From an uncultured Acidobacteriota bacterium (lineage in GTDB: Bacteria; Acidobacteriota; Blastocatellia; RBC074), in NCBI GenBank assembly GCA_902825875.1, contig CADECP010000001.1, positions 228,180-292,179 on the forward strand: a stretch of DNA of 64,000 bases, written 5' to 3'. The position numbers and the translations under genes are program-made. Below are positions 1 to 9,660 of this stretch, in pieces (within the stretch, counting starts at the first letter, position 1; each line of letters opens with the position of its first letter). Under the pieces are notes generated by a model that did not search any database, had not been told where the DNA came from, and saw only the letters and a program-made list of their open reading frames with translations.

Positions 1-930
1 TCGCGTGAAGCCGAAGTCCACCAGAACAGTTTTCTGAAAACCTTTCTGGAAGCAGGCGTCAGTCTGGATCAACCCATTACGGTTGGAGGCAATCGTTACA
101 CGTTGCGTGATCTGGGCGAAAGCGCCAAAGCCCTGTTTCGGTTCGATCCGCAGAATTTTGACCGATATGAACCTAGTTTGCTGGGACAGCATCTGCCTTG
201 GGGACTGATTGCTTTTTCGATTATGGTTCCGTCGTCGCAGCCAACATGGACAAATGCCTACGGTGAAACCATCAACCTGTCGGACGTGATTGATAAAACG
301 CTGAACGTTTATGAAGGTATGTGCGAGGAAATTCATGACACGGTTGCCAACGGCGAAGTTGAATCCCTGGTATTTCGGCAAGCGATTGCCAAATACAGTT
401 GCGCGGGAATGCACAACGTTTACAGCTATTTTTCGTGCTTGAAGCAAGGTTATAAAGAAAACAATCTACAACTTCGGCTCACCAGACTGATGGACAATGT
501 GTTGTTGCGCTTGAAAGGCGATTCGGCAGCGATTGATTTCGAAGCCAACGCAGCCAAGGCCGATCCGACTTTGATCAACCGTCTGGCTGTCGAAGGACAG
601 GGTGGCAGAATCGCTTCGCGCGGGCCGGCGCCAGCCAACACGCTGGAAGTGATGCGATACCGGTTCCAGATCAGAATGTTGGGGCACGCCCTGGAAGCGA
701 TTAACTATGCGTTGTTGCATAAACTTTTCACGCTGACTCCGGTTCAAAAAGGTCGCCTGGCGGCTGGCGAACAACTGCTTTACGAATATCTGGTCAAGCT
801 GCGAGCCACCGATATGCAGCCGCACATGTTCTGGCACAGCAAATCGGTCAGCGACATGGTAATTGCCGTCGCTCACGCTTCGCGGGCGATGAAACTGCTG
901 ACGCCGCAAAACCCGGATACGGTAGCGTGA
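1..930 (+). CDS. Unrecognised protein, 5' end outside the window
   Basis: The frame is open from the first base to the TGA at 928-930, giving the C-terminal 309 residues of a longer protein. A TTG at 103 could be read as a start, but the coding sequence continues upstream of it in the same frame with normal composition, so the true start lies before the window. I do not recognise the family. The visible part is probably a soluble, mostly helical protein. It has one hydrophobic stretch (LPWGLIAFSIMVP) and a Cys/Tyr-rich patch (YSCAGMHNVYSYFSC). No metal-binding or nucleotide-binding motif is evident. It precedes the HEAT-repeat gene on the same strand by 43 bases, so the two may be co-transcribed. 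Confidence 0.8.
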   Translation, partial: SREAEVHQNSFLKTFLEAGVSLDQPITVGGNRYTLRDLGESAKALFRFDPQNFDRYEPSLLGQHLPWGLIAFSIMVPSSQPTWTNAYGETINLSDVIDKTLNVYEGMCEEIHDTVANGEVESLVFRQAIAKYSCAGMHNVYSYFSCLKQGYKENNLQLRLTRLMDNVLLRLKGDSAAIDFEANAAKADPTLINRLAVEGQGGRIASRGPAPANTLEVMRYRFQIRMLGHALEAINYALLHKLFTLTPVQKGRLAAGEQLLYEYLVKLRATDMQPHMFWHSKSVSDMVIAVAHASRAMKLLTPQNPDTVA

Positions 931-973
931 TCTTGAATCGTCGGGAGCCTGAAGACAGTGGACGGTAAATCTT

Positions 974-1828
974 ATGAATCGTTTTGATCGCTACAAAATA
1001 ATTTTGATTGGGTGTTTGTCGGTTTGGCTTTGGTCAGGCGTCGCTTGCGCGAAAGCTCAGTCAACGCCGGTCAAATCGTTGCCGATTTACGAACCTTGTC
1101 AGTCGCTGGCAACAGGAACCGCTGCCGATGATGCCGTCGCCAAAGCCGTTGCCGCGTTGAAAAGCCAGGACGCCAAAGCGCGTATTCAGGCGGCGCAACA
1201 ACTCAGTCAGGCTTGTGACAAACGCGCAGTGGATCCGCTGCTTGATTTGCTGGGCGACAAAGAAACTGCCGTTCGGGTCGCCGCTGCCGAAGCGTTGGGA
1301 AAACTTGGCGATCAGGATTCGGTTCAACCGATGATTGACATGCTTGGTGACCAAGCTTTTGAAGTGAAACGAGCGATGGTCAGTGCGCTGGCTTCATTTC
1401 CCGGCTTCAAAGGGCGCAATGCTGTCGTCAATCAAGTTGCTAATCCGAGCGGAGCCGACATCTCTGAAGACGAAGATATGCGATTGCGCTGTGCGGCAAT
1501 TTTGACGGCTTGCCAGTTGAAAGATGTCAGCCATTCACGCAAGTCCATTCTGTTTTTGTTCGACTTTCTCAGCAGTAAACACGCCAACATACGTGCGCTG
1601 GCCGAACAGACGATGCTGGAATTGAAAAACACTCGCAACGGCCAGACGGAAATGATGGCCATTATGAAACAGAGCAACAATCCTGTGTTGCGTCGCTGGG
1701 CGGCAACCTGGATCGGCAAAATTGGCTTCACTGGCGCACGCGAAGCTTTGCAGGAAGCGGCCACCAACGATTCCGATGCGGAAGTAAAACGGCTTGCGAC
1801 TGAATCGTTGAAGCAGGTTCCGCAATGA
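974..1828 (+). CDS. Exported HEAT-repeat protein
   Basis: This 284-residue protein starts with a basic n-region and a hydrophobic core (about residues 8-26, [18 protein letters not shown]), consistent with a Sec signal peptide cleaved after an Ala-x-Ala type site. The mature part contains HEAT/PBS-lyase-like helical repeats around residues 60-140 ([17 protein letters not shown] is the clearest) and again at 235-280 ([12 protein letters not shown] and following). Such repeats form a solenoid used for protein binding. No catalytic residues are recognisable, so it is probably a periplasmic scaffold. The gene lies between the truncated unknown gene and sucD on the same strand, 118 bases before the sucD start. 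That looks like chance co-orientation rather than a metabolic link. Confidence 0.85.
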   Translation: MNRFDRYKIILIGCLSVWLWSGVACAKAQSTPVKSLPIYEPCQSLATGTAADDAVAKAVAALKSQDAKARIQAAQQLSQACDKRAVDPLLDLLGDKETAVRVAAAEALGKLGDQDSVQPMIDMLGDQAFEVKRAMVSALASFPGFKGRNAVVNQVANPSGADISEDEDMRLRCAAILTACQLKDVSHSRKSILFLFDFLSSKHANIRALAEQTMLELKNTRNGQTEMMAIMKQSNNPVLRRWAATWIGKIGFTGAREALQEAATNDSDAEVKRLATESLKQVPQ

Positions 1829-1946
1829 CGTGTCGAAGTTTTGGCAGCGTGAAATCGCTGTGTTATGCTGCGCCCTCTTTCAAATCACTTCAAAATCTAA
1901 AGCAGAGCAGGCAGCCAGCTTGATCTGTTCATTCGGAGGAACCGCT

Positions 1947-2816
1947 TTGAGCGTTCTGGTTGATAAAAATTCTCGTCTTATTGTTCAAGGTCTTACTGGT
2001 AAGGAAGGAACTTTTCACGCGCTGCAAATGCGCGATTACGGAACCAACATCGTTGGCGGCGTGACGCCCGGCAAAGGCGGCACCACTCACGAAGGCTTTC
2101 CGGTTTTCAACACCGTCGCCGACGCGGTCAAACAGGCTGGCGCGAATGCGACGGTGATTTACGTTCCGCCGCCGTTTGCCGCCGACGCGATTATGGAAGC
2201 TGCCGCGGCAGGCGTTGATTTGATCGTCTGCATCACCGAAGGAATTCCTGCGCTGGATATGGTCAAGGCATTTCATTACGTTCAGGCGCGCGGAGTTCGT
2301 TTGATCGGCCCGAATTGCCCCGGCGTGATTTCTCCCGGCAAGTGCAAAGTCGGCATTATGCCTGCGCGCATACATCTGGAAGGCCGCGTCGGCGTCGTTT
2401 CCCGTTCCGGCACGTTGACTTATGAAGCCGTCGGGCAACTGACGGCGCTTGGCATCGGTCAATCCACTTGCATCGGCATTGGCGGCGATCCGGTTATCGG
2501 CACGACTCAAAAAGACGCTGTCGAATTGTTCAACAACGACCCGGACACCGACGCCATAGTGATGATCGGCGAAATCGGCGGCAGCGCCGAAGAAGAAGCC
2601 GCTGAATACATCAAAGCCAACGTCAAAAAACCTGTTGTCGGATTCATTTGCGGCCAGACGGCTCCTCCGGGACGACGTATGGGGCACGCCGGAGCCATCA
2701 TTTCCGGCGGCAAAGGAACCGCAGATGAAAAAATGAAAGCCATGACCGCCGCCGGCATTCATGTCGTCAAAAGCCCTGCCGACATTGGAGCCAAGGTCAA
2801 AGAGGTTTTGAATTAG
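1947..2816 (+). CDS. sucD: Succinate--CoA ligase, ADP/GDP-forming, alpha subunit
   Basis: SucD binds CoA and carries the phosphohistidine of succinyl-CoA synthetase in the TCA cycle, working with the beta subunit SucC. I chose TTG at 1947 rather than the upstream in-frame start at 1830. GGAGGA at 1935-1940 sits 6 bases before it, and the resulting 289 residues equal the usual length and begin at the family N-terminus ([17 protein letters not shown]). The Rossmann CoA-binding half is at residues 1-130. The active-site His is at residue 247 in [14 protein letters not shown]. The odd point is context: sucC normally precedes sucD, but here the upstream gene is a HEAT protein and the next gene is on the other strand, so sucC must be elsewhere. 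Confidence 0.95.
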   Translation: MSVLVDKNSRLIVQGLTGKEGTFHALQMRDYGTNIVGGVTPGKGGTTHEGFPVFNTVADAVKQAGANATVIYVPPPFAADAIMEAAAAGVDLIVCITEGIPALDMVKAFHYVQARGVRLIGPNCPGVISPGKCKVGIMPARIHLEGRVGVVSRSGTLTYEAVGQLTALGIGQSTCIGIGGDPVIGTTQKDAVELFNNDPDTDAIVMIGEIGGSAEEEAAEYIKANVKKPVVGFICGQTAPPGRRMGHAGAIISGGKGTADEKMKAMTAAGIHVVKSPADIGAKVKEVLN

Positions 2817-2847
2817 CGCCGATTACATCCGAAGTTCATCTGTCTTT

Positions 2848-3495
2848 TCAGTTTTCAATTTCAACCGCACAGCTTGAAGGCGACGGTATATCGTTGTAGT
2901 TGCCCATATAGTAGATTTCCCATTCATCGTCTGTAGACGCTTTTGAAACTATTACTGAGATACTGATCGCCTTTTTTCTATTATTGCTTCTTGCGGTTAC
3001 CAATAAATCGCAAATCAAGACGGCTCGTGTGTCGGTTGGCTGGCTAGCTTTGATATTGCAGAGCTGTACCCCGCTATAGGCTTTCCATTCGTTCTGTAAT
3101 TGCTCAATGCTTTTATTCCTTCTCAGTTCGGGAGCAAGCATTTCCAACGCCTTAAAATAGTTGCCAATGCGAATATTGTTGTAATAGCTCCTTACCACTG
3201 AAACAGGCGTTTGAGTATTATCCAGATAATCGCTGTAAACCCAGAACCCTGCAATGGAAAGGAAGAGTAGGGACCCTATTCCCCATCCGTATATTTTGTA
3301 ACCTTTGCCTTCCGCTGGTTTCTCCCAATCAACCAAACCGGAAAAGCCTTGGTTCATTCGCTTTTCTTTTTCCGTCTTCCAAGCAAAAAACCATCTGATG
3401 GCGTTGAAAATTGACGAAATAATTGTCCCGAATTTAGCTATTACATAGCCATATTGCGAGAATGTGCCGAGGATGTAGTCAAAAATAAATCTCAT
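2848..3495 (-). CDS. Small membrane protein of unknown function
   Basis: This protein has 215 residues if translation starts at the ATG at 3495. An AGGGG five bases before it favours that over the GTG at 3501. It has a hydrophobic N-terminal region (residues 3-40) and a clear membrane span around residues 70-90 (WGIGSLLFLSIAGFWVYSD). A soluble domain follows, predicted to be exported, with a VVRSYYNNIRIGNYFKALEM segment that resembles the start of NTF2-like or DUF4878-type domains (SnoaL-like fold). That last point is only a similarity in pattern. It stands alone between sucD (convergent) and the EF-G paralogue. No function can be assigned. Confidence 0.75.
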   Translation of the reverse strand: MRFIFDYILGTFSQYGYVIAKFGTIISSIFNAIRWFFAWKTEKEKRMNQGFSGLVDWEKPAEGKGYKIYGWGIGSLLFLSIAGFWVYSDYLDNTQTPVSVVRSYYNNIRIGNYFKALEMLAPELRRNKSIEQLQNEWKAYSGVQLCNIKASQPTDTRAVLICDLLVTARSNNRKKAISISVIVSKASTDDEWEIYYMGNYNDIPSPSSCAVEIEN

Positions 3496-3658
3496 AATCA
3501 CCCCTATGACAAACCACTGATTTGAGACATGGATATTGGTTGAGTGTTGGCTATTTCCGAACGCTGCTCTGTTTTGAAAGAGCCAAGTTTAAGGATGATC
3601 CGGCCAACAGCATTTTGTGTTGTTGACCGGAGCTTGGCCTAAAGCATTTTGGTTTTGG

Positions 3659-5764
3659 TTAGTCTTCTTCTTCTTTCCGCACACGCCCTTCGGCCATCGC
3701 GTCTTGAACGATCTTTTGCGAGATGTGAGCGGGTGCTTCGTCGTAGTGAGAAAACTCCATGTGATAGGAGCCGCGCGCACTGGTGATCGAATTCAGCGTC
3801 TGCGGATAAGTCAACATTTCAGACATCGGAACTTCAGCTTTGACGATCTGGTTGTTGCCTTTGGAATCCATGCCCTGAATGCGGCCACGCCGGGAATTCA
3901 AGTCGCCCATAATGTCTCCGGCGCATTCTTGCGGAACGACGACTTCCACTTTCATGACCGGTTCCAATAAAGTCGGGCGAGCTTTTTCGATCATCGCTTT
4001 GAAGGCTTTGCGGCCTGCCATCTGGAACGACAGGTCGTCGGAATCCACATTGTGATAAGAGCCGTCAATCAGTTCGACGCGGAAATCCACCAGAGGATAA
4101 CCGGCCAAAGCGCCACGAACGGCAGAGTCTCTAATTCCTTTTTCCACAGCCGGGCGATAGTTCTGCGGAATTGCTCCGCCGAAAATTTTGTCCACGAACT
4201 CGAATCCGCCGCCGCGCGGCAACGGTTCGAATATGCACTTGCAATCGCCGAACTGGCCGCGACCGCCGGTTTGTTTCTTGTGACGGCCCTGAACTTCGAC
4301 GCGCGATTTGATTGTTTCGCGGTAAGGAACTTTCGGCTGATGCAACGTCACTTCTACGTGATAGCGGTTTTTGAGCTTGGCGACCACGGTTTCTATGTGT
4401 TGTTGGCTGCTGCCGCCAAGCTCGAATTCTTTGGTTTCGGCGTTGCGCGTGTAATGCAACAGCGGGTCTTCTTCCACCAGTTTGTGAATCGCGCCGGACA
4501 GTTTGTCTTCATCGGCGCGGGATTTCGGTTCGATGGCGAAATGGATGGCGGCTTCGGGGTATTTAACTTGGTCATAAAAAATCTGCGAAGCCTTGTCGGC
4601 CAGAGTGTCGCCTGTCGTGGTGTCTTTCAACTTGGTGACGGCGATGATGTCGCCAGCGTGAGCTTCGGTGATTTTCTCCAGCGCCTTGCCTTGCATAACG
4701 TGCAATGGGCCAAGCCGTTCCGCCGAACTCTTGCTAACGTTTTGCAGCGTCGCATCGGATTTCACCACGCCTGACCAGATTTTCAAGACCGTGATCTTGC
4801 CGAAATTTTCTACTACGGTGCGGAAGACATACGCCGCAGGGAATTCGCTGTCACCGACGTTTCGCACCACGTCGTCAGAGGCCGGATCAACTCCGGCGTG
4901 AGCTTTAACGCCGCCCAGATCAGACGGGTTCGGTGCGTAATCAACAACAGCATCCAGCAAAGTCGTAATGCCGATCATATTCGCTGACGACACGGCAAAC
5001 ACCGGCGTCAGGTTTTTGTTGATGATCGCTTTTCTCAATCCGTTCAAGAATTCTTCGTCGGTCAACGTGCCTGCATCGAAAAAATGCTCCATCAGGGAAT
5101 CGTCGGATTCGGCGACGGCTTCGATCAATCGCTCGTGAGTTTCGTCAATGTATCCGCGCCCATCATCCGGGATGGGGATTTCTTTCGGTTTGCCGTTGGC
5201 ATCGAACTCGTACGCTTTCATGTGAATGACATCCACCACGCCACGAAAGTTTTTCTCAGTGCCGATGGGCAAGGTCAGCGGAATGCAGCTATTGCCGAAA
5301 GTTTCGCGCAACGAGTTATAGACCGTGCCGAAATCCGCGCGCTCTTTGTCCAGTTTGTTGACCACGATGAAGCGCGGACGGGCGCGGTTGAGTTCGTCGG
5401 CATATTCCCAAGCCTTTTCAGTCTGCACTCCAACGCCTGTCACGCCATCCACGACAAACATCGCGGTTTCGCAAACTCTGAGCGCCGGGCGAGCATGCGC
5501 GATGAACGCAGCGTAACCGGGTGAATCAACGAAATTGATTTTCGCTCCTTTGTGTTCGGTGTAGGCAGTAGAAAGATTGAGGCTGATTTTGCGGGCAATT
5601 TCCTCTTCGTCGTAATCGGTGGTGGTGGTTCCATCATCAACTTTTCCCAGGCGATTGGTAACGCCAGTCGCAAATAGCATTGCGGCGACGAGGGAGGTTT
5701 TCCCAGCGTCGCCGTGACCTACAATGCCCAGGTTTCTGATCTCCTGTGTCGAATAAACTTTCAT
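3659..5764 (-). CDS. Elongation factor G-like GTPase (EF-G paralogue)
   Basis: This is a 701-residue translational GTPase with full EF-G architecture: G domain, domain II, and domains III-V ending at an EF-G C-terminal fold. The P-loop is GHGDAGKTS at residues 16-24, the G3 motif is DSPGY and the G4 motif is NKLD. Canonical EF-G has GHIDAGKTT in the P-loop and an RGITI switch I. Here the switch region reads RKISLNLS, the pattern of the divergent second EF-G copies often annotated fusA2. It lies alone, not beside rpsL/rpsG/tuf, which supports the paralogue reading. GGAG lies 9 bases upstream of the ATG. Whether it acts in translocation, ribosome recycling or a specialised state cannot be told from sequence. 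Confidence 0.92.
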   Translation of the reverse strand: MKVYSTQEIRNLGIVGHGDAGKTSLVAAMLFATGVTNRLGKVDDGTTTTDYDEEEIARKISLNLSTAYTEHKGAKINFVDSPGYAAFIAHARPALRVCETAMFVVDGVTGVGVQTEKAWEYADELNRARPRFIVVNKLDKERADFGTVYNSLRETFGNSCIPLTLPIGTEKNFRGVVDVIHMKAYEFDANGKPKEIPIPDDGRGYIDETHERLIEAVAESDDSLMEHFFDAGTLTDEEFLNGLRKAIINKNLTPVFAVSSANMIGITTLLDAVVDYAPNPSDLGGVKAHAGVDPASDDVVRNVGDSEFPAAYVFRTVVENFGKITVLKIWSGVVKSDATLQNVSKSSAERLGPLHVMQGKALEKITEAHAGDIIAVTKLKDTTTGDTLADKASQIFYDQVKYPEAAIHFAIEPKSRADEDKLSGAIHKLVEEDPLLHYTRNAETKEFELGGSSQQHIETVVAKLKNRYHVEVTLHQPKVPYRETIKSRVEVQGRHKKQTGGRGQFGDCKCIFEPLPRGGGFEFVDKIFGGAIPQNYRPAVEKGIRDSAVRGALAGYPLVDFRVELIDGSYHNVDSDDLSFQMAGRKAFKAMIEKARPTLLEPVMKVEVVVPQECAGDIMGDLNSRRGRIQGMDSKGNNQIVKAEVPMSEMLTYPQTLNSITSARGSYHMEFSHYDEAPAHISQKIVQDAMAEGRVRKEEED

Positions 5765-6080
5765 GGACTTCTCTCCTTTTGAAAGATGGACTCAAGTTGC
5801 GAGTTCAAGTTGTGGATAGGAAGCGTTCGTGGCGGTGAACGCTCTGTGTCTTCTGCGTTTCGGGCGCATACTAAATCAAAAATTTGGGGATTGGAACAGA
5901 TCGAAACCGTCCGAATTTTTTTTGAAACTAAGACCCTTGGGCAACGTCTAACTCACCGCGATCAGTCATCGCATTTCAAACAATCAATCAACATTTTGAC
6001 AAAAACAACGACGACGAAAGATGTAGCCGGAGTTTCACGGATTCACTATTCGTCGCTTTCCATTTCAAGGAGTGAAAATC
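5765..6080. other. Intergenic region between divergent genes
   Basis: These 316 bases separate the EF-G paralogue (leftward) from a small gene (rightward). I see the two ribosome binding sites (GGAG at about 5774-5777 for the left gene, AAGGAG at 6067-6072 for the right). Promoters for both genes must lie here, but no convincing -35/-10 pair stands out. An open frame crosses this stretch on the plus strand but continues out of frame into the small gene and has no family features. Confidence 0.5.
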
Positions 6081-6323
6081 ATGTTTACGCTAAATCAAGT
6101 TATCGCATGTGTCGTGCGTCAGTACGGCACCGGTCAGTATCGAAGCTGCGTCAGCCTGAACAAAGGCAGCACCATCTGTCTCAGCACTCACGACGACGAA
6201 CAGAGCGCAGCCGAAACCATCAATTTGTTCTGGGAAGCCTGCCACAAAGGCGAGATCAAACAGTCCGAAGATGTCGCGCTCTTTCTGAAATCCATTCGGG
6301 GTGAAATTGCTTTGGCAATGTAA
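6081..6323 (+). CDS. Small 80-residue protein of unknown function
   Basis: The ATG at 6081 is preceded by AAGGAG at 6067-6072 with an 8-base gap, a strong ribosome binding site. That argues for a real gene and against the in-frame GTG at 6072. The product is a small soluble protein of probable alpha/beta character (QYRSCVSLNKGSTICLSTHD, then a helix ending AAETINLFWEACHKGEI). It has two or three Cys residues but no CxxC motif. I do not recognise it. It is monocistronic, divergent from the EF-G paralogue and convergent with the RND pump gene. A stem of 8 base pairs lies just after the stop (6340-6366). Confidence 0.7.
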   Translation: MFTLNQVIACVVRQYGTGQYRSCVSLNKGSTICLSTHDDEQSAAETINLFWEACHKGEIKQSEDVALFLKSIRGEIALAM

Positions 6324-6339
6324 TTTCTTTTTGACTCAT

Positions 6340-6459
6340 TTGAGACGGGATGAAAAAGCGTCTCAATACAAAAGGGCGAAGGATCAAAGGTGCAGAGAAT
6401 TTTGGAGATAAGATGCAGTTTCTTCTCTCAAAACCTCCTTTTGAGTCTTTGCCCTTTTG
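6340..6459. repeat. Two nested inverted repeats between convergent genes
   Basis: TTGAGACG at 6340-6347 pairs with CGTCTCAA at 6359-6366 (8 base pairs, 11-base loop). It could help end transcription of the small gene, although no T-run follows. A second, longer imperfect inverted repeat has one arm at 6369-6390 and the other at 6437-6459; both arms carry CAAAAGGGC-type sequence. This is probably a dispersed palindromic repeat. Confidence 0.55.
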
Positions 6460-6509
6460 ATCCGTTACGCTGAAAGTTCTTCACTCATGCCCAACAAAGT
6501 GATGCCGCA

Positions 6510-9500
6510 TTAAAAGAGCATTTTGGTCACGCTCGCCTTCGCTGCCGACAGCCCGGCATTGATCTTGGCGAACAAGCTCGCGCCTTCCAGTCCGGCCAGC
6601 AGCGAATACGCCACCGGAGTTACCAGCAAGGTCAACAACAAGCACAGCGTCTGCCCGCCGATGATCGTCACGGCAATGGCTGAACGCTGAGCCGCTCCTG
6701 CGCCAATGCCGACAGCCGTCGGAATCAATCCCGCGACAATCGAAAACGTGGTCATCAAGATCGGTCGCAACCGAACGTGGTTCGCTTTGATGATGGCTTC
6801 TCGCAACGGCACACCTTCGCGGCGAAGCTGGTTGGTGTAATCAATTTGCAGGATGGCGTTTTTCTTGACGATGCCGAGCAGCAGCAGCACACCGAGCGCG
6901 CTCCACAGATTCAGCGAACGCCCAGTGCTCCACAGCGAAAACAACGCAAACGGAATCGAAAGCGGCAGACTGAGCATGATTATCATCGGATGCAGAAAGC
7001 TTTCGAATTGCGCCGCCAAAACCATGTACATAAAGATCGAAGCCAGCAGAAACGTGATAATCAGATTGGCTGTCGTTTCTTCCAACTGTTTGACCTGGCC
7101 GAAGAACTGAAATTTGTAACCCGGCGGCAAATTCAAACGGCTGATGGCTTCGGTCGTGACTCTCGCGCCTTCGTCCAGTGCTGTGCCGGGTTTCAGGTTC
7201 GAGTTCAAGCCAACCTGGAATTGCCGGTTCAATCGCTCAATGCGGGAAGGGCCGGCTCCGCGCGTGATCGTCGCCAGATTGTCCAAACGAGTCTGGCCAA
7301 GTTTCGCCGATGGAATCATCAACCGCGCCAGCATATCCGGATTGTTGCGCTGTTCGGGCAACAACTGCATCGTCACCAGATATTGTTCATCACCTTCTTT
7401 GTAGGTCGAAATTTCGTCGTCGCCGGAAAACATCAGGCGCACGGCGCGCGCTACGTCGGCGACGCGAACGCCAAGGTCTGAAGCTTTTTGCCGATCAACC
7501 TTCACCTGGTATTCGGGCATGTTCAGATTCAAACCTGGCTCAACGTCCACCAAGCCGGGATTCTTTTTCATTTCGGCTGCGCCTTGCTTGGCCAATTCGA
7601 CGACTTGATTGAAATCCGGGCCGAGCAGGCTGCCGCGAATCGGATAAAACGAAGCTTCGCCGCCTCCGCCCAAAGCCGAAGGAATGTTCACGCGATAACG
7701 CATGTTGCGGTAATCGGCCAGCAGTTTTCGCAACTCGCCCGCAATATCAATGTTGCTCTTTTTTCGCTTGGTGATGTCCACCAGCTTGACGTAAATGTGC
7801 GAATGGTTCATTCGGCCTTCGGGCGGAACCTGCGGCACTACATAATCAACGCCGTCAATCTCTCTCATCTTGCCAGCAGCGTCCTGAATGATTTCCACAG
7901 TGTTTTGCAACGAACTGCCTTCGGGAACGTCCAGCGAGATCATCAACTCGCTTTGATCGTCGGGCGGAATCCAGTCGCGGCCAACGCGCGAAGCCAGCGG
8001 AAACGTCGTGGCAAACACTGCCAGGCAAAGCAAAATGAAAATCGTGCGATGGCGCAGCGACAGTTCCAGCATCCAGCCGTAACCGCGATCCAGCCAGTGA
8101 AACAAACCTGAAGCTTTTGAATCTTTATGAGCGTGGTGCGTTTTCTTCTCTTCGTCTTCTTTGCTGCGAAGCAATCGCGCGCTGAGCATTGGCGTCAGCG
8201 TAAACGACACCAACATCGAAACCAGAATTGCAAAAGCCATCGTCCAGCCAAACTGGTAAACGTATCGCCGCGCGTAGCCGGTCATAAACGCAATCGGCAC
8301 GAAGATGATGACCAGCGAAATCGTCGTCGCTATGACAGCCAGCGCGATTTCTTTCGTACCGTCAATCGCGGCTTGAAACGGCGTGTAACCTTTTTCTTCG
8401 ATGTAGCGGTAAATGTTTTCCAGCACGACGATGGCGTCGTCAATCACTATGCCAACGGCCAGCGTCAACGCCAGCAAAGTCATGTTGTTGAGCGTGAAAT
8501 CCAGCGCCTTCATCAACGTGAAGGTGGCGATGACCGAAGTCGGAATGGCCACCGCAGCGATAATCACCGAACGAAGATTGCGTATGAACAACCAGACAAT
8601 CAGGCTGGCCAGCAAACTGCCGAGCAGCAAGTGTTCTTCCAGCGAAGTGATCGAAGCGCGAATGAAAACCGATTGGTCGCGTGTGGTGCGCAGGTTGAAG
8701 CCTTCGGGCAATTCTTTTTTGATCTGCTCAAGCCTGGCTTTGATGTTGTCAATGATCTTGACGGTATTGGTTCCTGACTGGCGGCGGATTTCAAGCAGCA
8801 CGGATGGTTTGCCTTCGATGAAAGCGGCGGAGCGAATTTCGGCAACTCCGTCTTCGACGCGGCCAATGTCTTTGACGCGAATCGGAGCGCCACCTATGTT
8901 TTTGATGATGATGTCGCTGAACTGCGAAGTTGCGTCAATGCGCCCCATCGTTCGCACGCCGAGCTCGTTGTTGTCGCGGACGATGCGCCCGCCCGGAGAT
9001 TCGACATTTTCTTCACGAATGGCGCTTTCGACATCATTGACCGTAATGCCGTAGGCGCTGAGCTTTTCGGCGTCGCAGTAAATGTGAATCTGTCGTTCCT
9101 GACCGCCGCTCATCGAAACTTCGCCGACGCCATCCACGGTTTCCAAAACGCGGCGGATTTGCTTGTCGGCGATTTCAGTCGTTTCGCGCAGGCTGCGTTC
9201 GCTGGCGATGGCCAGCGACATAACCGGTTCGGAATCAGGGTCGGCTTTTTGAATGACTGGCGGCAGAGTGTTCGGCGGCAAGCGCCGCATGGCTCCGGCA
9301 ACTTTTTCGCGCACATCCTGAGCGGCTTCTTCAACGCTGCGTTCCAATACGAACTGCACAGTGAATTGCGCCATGCCTTCCAGCGTGCGAACGCGCAATT
9401 CGTCAATGCCGCTGATGGTCGAGACCACGTCTTCGATTGGCAGCACGATTTGCGTGACCATTTCTTCCGGCGAAGCTCCTGGCAATCGCACGTTGACGAA

Positions 9501-9635
9501 GACCGTCGCAGGATCGGCTTTCGGAAACAAATCAACGCCCAAATCTCGGAACGAAAAGATGCCCAGCACGACCAAAAAGCCGATAAGCATGACGGAAAAC
9601 ACAGGGCGACGAACGCAAACTTCAGCAAGAGTCAT
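6510..9635 (-). CDS. RND-family efflux transporter, inner-membrane pump (AcrB/HAE1-like)
   Basis: This is a 1041-residue proton-driven multidrug-type pump of the AcrB/MdtB superfamily. It starts with the typical first membrane helix (PVFSVMLIGFLVVLGIFSF) and has two large periplasmic loops and twelve predicted membrane helices. The proton-relay pair Asp399-Asp400 lies in TM4 (AVGIVIDDAIVVLENI). The C-terminal half repeats the architecture (LSLPLSIPFALFS, LLLGIVKKNAILQIDY). The adaptor gene lies 197 bases upstream on the same strand, so the two are presumably one operon. No TolC-like outer-membrane gene is nearby. A basic, Lys/His-rich linker (about residues 495-512) follows the helices of the first half. 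The substrate is not predictable. No strong ribosome binding site is visible before the ATG. Confidence 0.95.
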   Translation of the reverse strand: MTLAEVCVRRPVFSVMLIGFLVVLGIFSFRDLGVDLFPKADPATVFVNVRLPGASPEEMVTQIVLPIEDVVSTISGIDELRVRTLEGMAQFTVQFVLERSVEEAAQDVREKVAGAMRRLPPNTLPPVIQKADPDSEPVMSLAIASERSLRETTEIADKQIRRVLETVDGVGEVSMSGGQERQIHIYCDAEKLSAYGITVNDVESAIREENVESPGGRIVRDNNELGVRTMGRIDATSQFSDIIIKNIGGAPIRVKDIGRVEDGVAEIRSAAFIEGKPSVLLEIRRQSGTNTVKIIDNIKARLEQIKKELPEGFNLRTTRDQSVFIRASITSLEEHLLLGSLLASLIVWLFIRNLRSVIIAAVAIPTSVIATFTLMKALDFTLNNMTLLALTLAVGIVIDDAIVVLENIYRYIEEKGYTPFQAAIDGTKEIALAVIATTISLVIIFVPIAFMTGYARRYVYQFGWTMAFAILVSMLVSFTLTPMLSARLLRSKEDEEKKTHHAHKDSKASGLFHWLDRGYGWMLELSLRHRTIFILLCLAVFATTFPLASRVGRDWIPPDDQSELMISLDVPEGSSLQNTVEIIQDAAGKMREIDGVDYVVPQVPPEGRMNHSHIYVKLVDITKRKKSNIDIAGELRKLLADYRNMRYRVNIPSALGGGGEASFYPIRGSLLGPDFNQVVELAKQGAAEMKKNPGLVDVEPGLNLNMPEYQVKVDRQKASDLGVRVADVARAVRLMFSGDDEISTYKEGDEQYLVTMQLLPEQRNNPDMLARLMIPSAKLGQTRLDNLATITRGAGPSRIERLNRQFQVGLNSNLKPGTALDEGARVTTEAISRLNLPPGYKFQFFGQVKQLEETTANLIITFLLASIFMYMVLAAQFESFLHPMIIMLSLPLSIPFALFSLWSTGRSLNLWSALGVLLLLGIVKKNAILQIDYTNQLRREGVPLREAIIKANHVRLRPILMTTFSIVAGLIPTAVGIGAGAAQRSAIAVTIIGGQTLCLLLTLLVTPVAYSLLAGLEGASLFAKINAGLSAAKASVTKMLF

Positions 9636-9660
9636 GATGTTTAGTGTGTTTGGAGAAACT

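Noticed and set aside
5786..6304. 172-codon plus-strand frame covering the 5765-6080 gap
   Set aside because: It overlaps most of the small gene at 6081-6323 in another frame, has no ribosome binding site, and is low in family-like character.
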